Shown: positions 59,556 to 60,819 of the stretch, piece by piece
Layout: each line of letters starts with the position of its first letter
Position numbering within the stretch: position 1 is the first letter of the stretch
Assembly (NCBI GenBank): GCA_001184395.1
Contig: LFLF01000005.1
Span: forward strand, 1 to 60,819
Length of the DNA: 60,819 nucleotides
Direction of reading: 5' to 3'
DNA from: Candidatus Paraburkholderia calva
GTDB taxonomy: Bacteria > Pseudomonadota > Gammaproteobacteria > Burkholderiales > Burkholderiaceae
Notes under the pieces: model-generated
What the model was told of the DNA's origin: nothing
Seen by the model: the letters and a program-made list of their open reading frames with translations, nothing else
Databases searched by the model: none
Translations under genes and position numbers: made by a program

Positions 59556-60044
59556 ATGTCGAAAAGCAAACACGTATCCGAGACGCCCGCGACGCAGTTT
59601 TTGCGTCGCAACAAGGTCGCGTTCGGCGAGCACCTGTATGACTATGTCGAGCACGGCGGCACGGAAGAATCCGCGCGTCAGCGCGGCGTGGACGAGCATG
59701 CCGTTATCAAAACCCTCGTGATGAAAGAGCACGCCAAGCCGCTCATCGTGCTGATGCACGGCGACCGCACCGTATCCACGAAGAACCTCGCGCGGCAGAC
59801 CGGCGTGAAACGCATCGAGCCATGCAAGTCGGAAGTCGCGAACCGCCATTCGGGCTATCTGGTCGGCGGCACGTCGCCGTTCGGCACGAAAAAGGCCATG
59901 CCGGTGTACGTCGAATCGACCATTCTCGAACTCGGCACCATCTATCTGAACGGCGGACGGCGCGGTTATCTGATCAGCCTGGACCCGGACGTGCTGACCG
60001 GGCTTCTGGGCGCTACGCCCGTGCAGTGCGCGAGCGTCGATTAG
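59556..60044 (+). CDS. ybaK: Cys-tRNA(Pro)/Cys-tRNA(Cys) deacylase YbaK
   Basis: A trans-editing enzyme that hydrolyses Cys mischarged on tRNA-Pro. The 162-aa protein has the YbaK/EbsC fold: [40 protein letters not shown], and the [20 protein letters not shown] motif with the catalytic Lys region. ATG 59556 (MSKSKHVSE) is preceded by a TACAAT at 59544-59549 that may be too close to serve as promoter. It is intact. Confidence 0.92.
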   Translation: MSKSKHVSETPATQFLRRNKVAFGEHLYDYVEHGGTEESARQRGVDEHAVIKTLVMKEHAKPLIVLMHGDRTVSTKNLARQTGVKRIEPCKSEVANRHSGYLVGGTSPFGTKKAMPVYVESTILELGTIYLNGGRRGYLISLDPDVLTGLLGATPVQCASVD

Positions 60045-60082
60045 AATGCACTCCGCATTCGCAACGACTCACAAAGAGACCC

Positions 60083-60778
60083 ATGATTTTCCTGATCGCC
60101 GTCGTGGCCTATCTGATCGGCTCGATTCCCTTCGCCGTCGTGGTGAGCTACGCGATGGGCCTGGCCGATCCGCGCTCCTACGGCTCCGGCAATCCCGGCG
60201 CGACCAACGTGCTGCGCACCGGCAACAAAAAAGCCGCGATCCTCACGCTGATCGGCGATGCGTTCAAGGGCTGGCTGCCGGTATGGGTCGTGACGAACTA
60301 CGGCACGCACTTCGGGCTGGGTGCAGCGGCGCTCAATTCGGCCATCGCGCTGTCAGCGATCGCCGTGTTCCTCGGGCATCTGTACCCGGTATTCTTCAAG
60401 TTTCAGGGTGGCAAGGGCATGGCGACGGCGGCCGGCATGCTGCTCGCGATCCATCCCGTGCTCGGCGTCGCGACGCTCCTGACATGGCTGATTATCGCGT
60501 TTTTTTTCCGCTATTCGTCGCTGGCGGCGCTCGTCGCGGCGGTGTTCGCACCGTTCTTCCAAGTGCTTCTGTTCGGGCCGAGCCGCATTTCGCTAGCCGT
60601 GCTGGCGATGAGTCTGCTGATCATCTGGCGGCATCGCGCCAATATTTCGAAGCTGCTGGCGGGGAAGGAAAACCGCATCGGCGAGAAAAAAAGGTTCCTC
60701 GAGCTTTTCCGGGGAACGCGGCGCGGATTTTCAAGAAGAAGTATTCGTCGTCGCGGTACCCGTAAGCGCGTCGTTTGA
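60083..60778 (+). CDS. plsY: Acyl-phosphate:glycerol-3-phosphate acyltransferase, 3' end altered by IS
   Basis: Inner-membrane enzyme that makes lysophosphatidic acid from acyl-phosphate. It has about five membrane segments and all three family motifs: [40 protein letters not shown] and the C-terminal [20 protein letters not shown]. After the last Lys the frame runs into ISL3 DNA and gains about 28 foreign basic residues (from [12 protein letters not shown]) before TGA 60776-60778. The whole catalytic part is intact, so the protein is probably still functional with an abnormal tail. Confidence 0.9.
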   Translation: MIFLIAVVAYLIGSIPFAVVVSYAMGLADPRSYGSGNPGATNVLRTGNKKAAILTLIGDAFKGWLPVWVVTNYGTHFGLGAAALNSAIALSAIAVFLGHLYPVFFKFQGGKGMATAAGMLLAIHPVLGVATLLTWLIIAFFFRYSSLAALVAAVFAPFFQVLLFGPSRISLAVLAMSLLIIWRHRANISKLLAGKENRIGEKKRFLELFRGTRRGFSRRSIRRRGTRKRVV

Positions 60779-60818
60779 TGACTTTGATGGTGTTGTTGAT
60801 GCCTTCGACGGCGCTGGT
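60693..60818 (-). CDS. ISL3-family transposase, C-terminal fragment
   Basis: Minus-strand translation from the window edge gives [20 protein letters not shown] followed by [20 protein letters not shown]. This is the characteristic ISL3 C-terminus with the catalytic Glu in SAVEGINN. The frame then runs through the IS end into antisense plsY without an immediate stop, so the natural stop may be altered. Most of the gene is outside the window. Confidence 0.8.
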
Positions 60819-60819
60819 G
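60693..60819 (-). mobile_element. ISL3-family insertion sequence, one end
   Basis: From about 60693 (GGTTCCTCGAGC...) the sequence no longer matches plsY. On the minus strand it encodes the end of an ISL3-type transposase. The terminal inverted repeat probably begins GGTTCCTCGAGCTTTTCCGG. The other end lies beyond the window. Confidence 0.75.

Noticed and set aside
1..60819. CRISPR arrays, retrons, biosynthetic clusters or other defence systems
   Set aside because: No regularly spaced repeats, reverse transcriptase, nuclease clusters or large modular enzymes were found. Apart from the island scar the window is housekeeping genes and their decayed neighbours.

Overview
The window is high-GC chromosome from a beta-proteobacterium of the Burkholderia sensu lato group (Burkholderia/Paraburkholderia/Caballeronia). 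The evidence is the close resemblance of every housekeeping protein to that group and the gene order porin - coq7 - mraZ...ftsZ - lpxC - secA - argJ - mutT - yacG/zapD/coaE/pilD. Two things stand out. There is a complete, undamaged division and cell-wall (dcw) cluster, and its flanks are full of dead genes: I count 17 pseudogenes in about 61 kb, plus two insertion sequences at the window edges and one small IS-derived inverted-repeat element. This is what a host-restricted, genome-eroding lineage looks like (for example the Burkholderia/Caballeronia plant symbionts); the species cannot be fixed from this window.

Layout. 1-456: right part of an IS5-family element. 705-3048: tyrS (intact), then dead dtd and a dead gpmB-type phosphatase whose stop codon abuts a 132-bp IS5-derived MITE. 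3249-9396: an intact M20 amidohydrolase, then dead genes for a molybdopterin oxidoreductase, an acyl-CoA synthetase and a porin. 9775-30279: coq7, the Pmra promoter with four 10-bp MraZ-type repeats, then mraZ-rsmH-ftsL-ftsI-murE-murF-mraY-murD-ftsW-murG-murC-ddl-ftsQ-ftsA-ftsZ, mostly joined by 4-bp ATGA overlaps, then a dead peroxiredoxin and lpxC. 30324-39338: dciA, secA, argJ, a DUF815 ATPase, mutT, yacG, zapD, coaE and pilD, all apparently intact. 39459-46940: a decayed stretch with dead pilC, pilB and corC, a 3' fragment of tRNA-Pro(CGG) next to a dead tyrosine integrase (an old island or prophage edge), a dead mazE antitoxin, about 1 kb of unassigned DNA, intact msrA and a dead DUF72 gene. 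46990-60819: cfa, pdxH, dead tcdA, dead cnoX, dead pirin, a small exported protein, a dead EamA exporter, amiC-tsaE, queG-ogt-xerD, a dead acyl-CoA dehydrogenase, ybaK, and plsY whose 3' end is overrun by an ISL3-family element.

How the genes work together. The intact set makes UDP-MurNAc-pentapeptide (MurC, D, E, F, Ddl), moves it to lipid I and II (MraY, MurG), polymerises and crosslinks it at the septum (FtsW, FtsI), builds the divisome (FtsL, Q, A, Z, ZapD) and separates daughters (AmiC). LpxC and PlsY feed lipid A and phospholipid synthesis, SecA drives export, DciA loads the replicative helicase and XerD resolves chromosome dimers. The dead genes are mostly uptake, catabolism, stress defence, pilus assembly and accessory tRNA quality control or modification. 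Several were broken by short exact tandem duplications (13, 14 and 22 bp), others by 1-nt indels or nonsense changes. All calls come from reading the sequence and from memory of these families; no database search was run.
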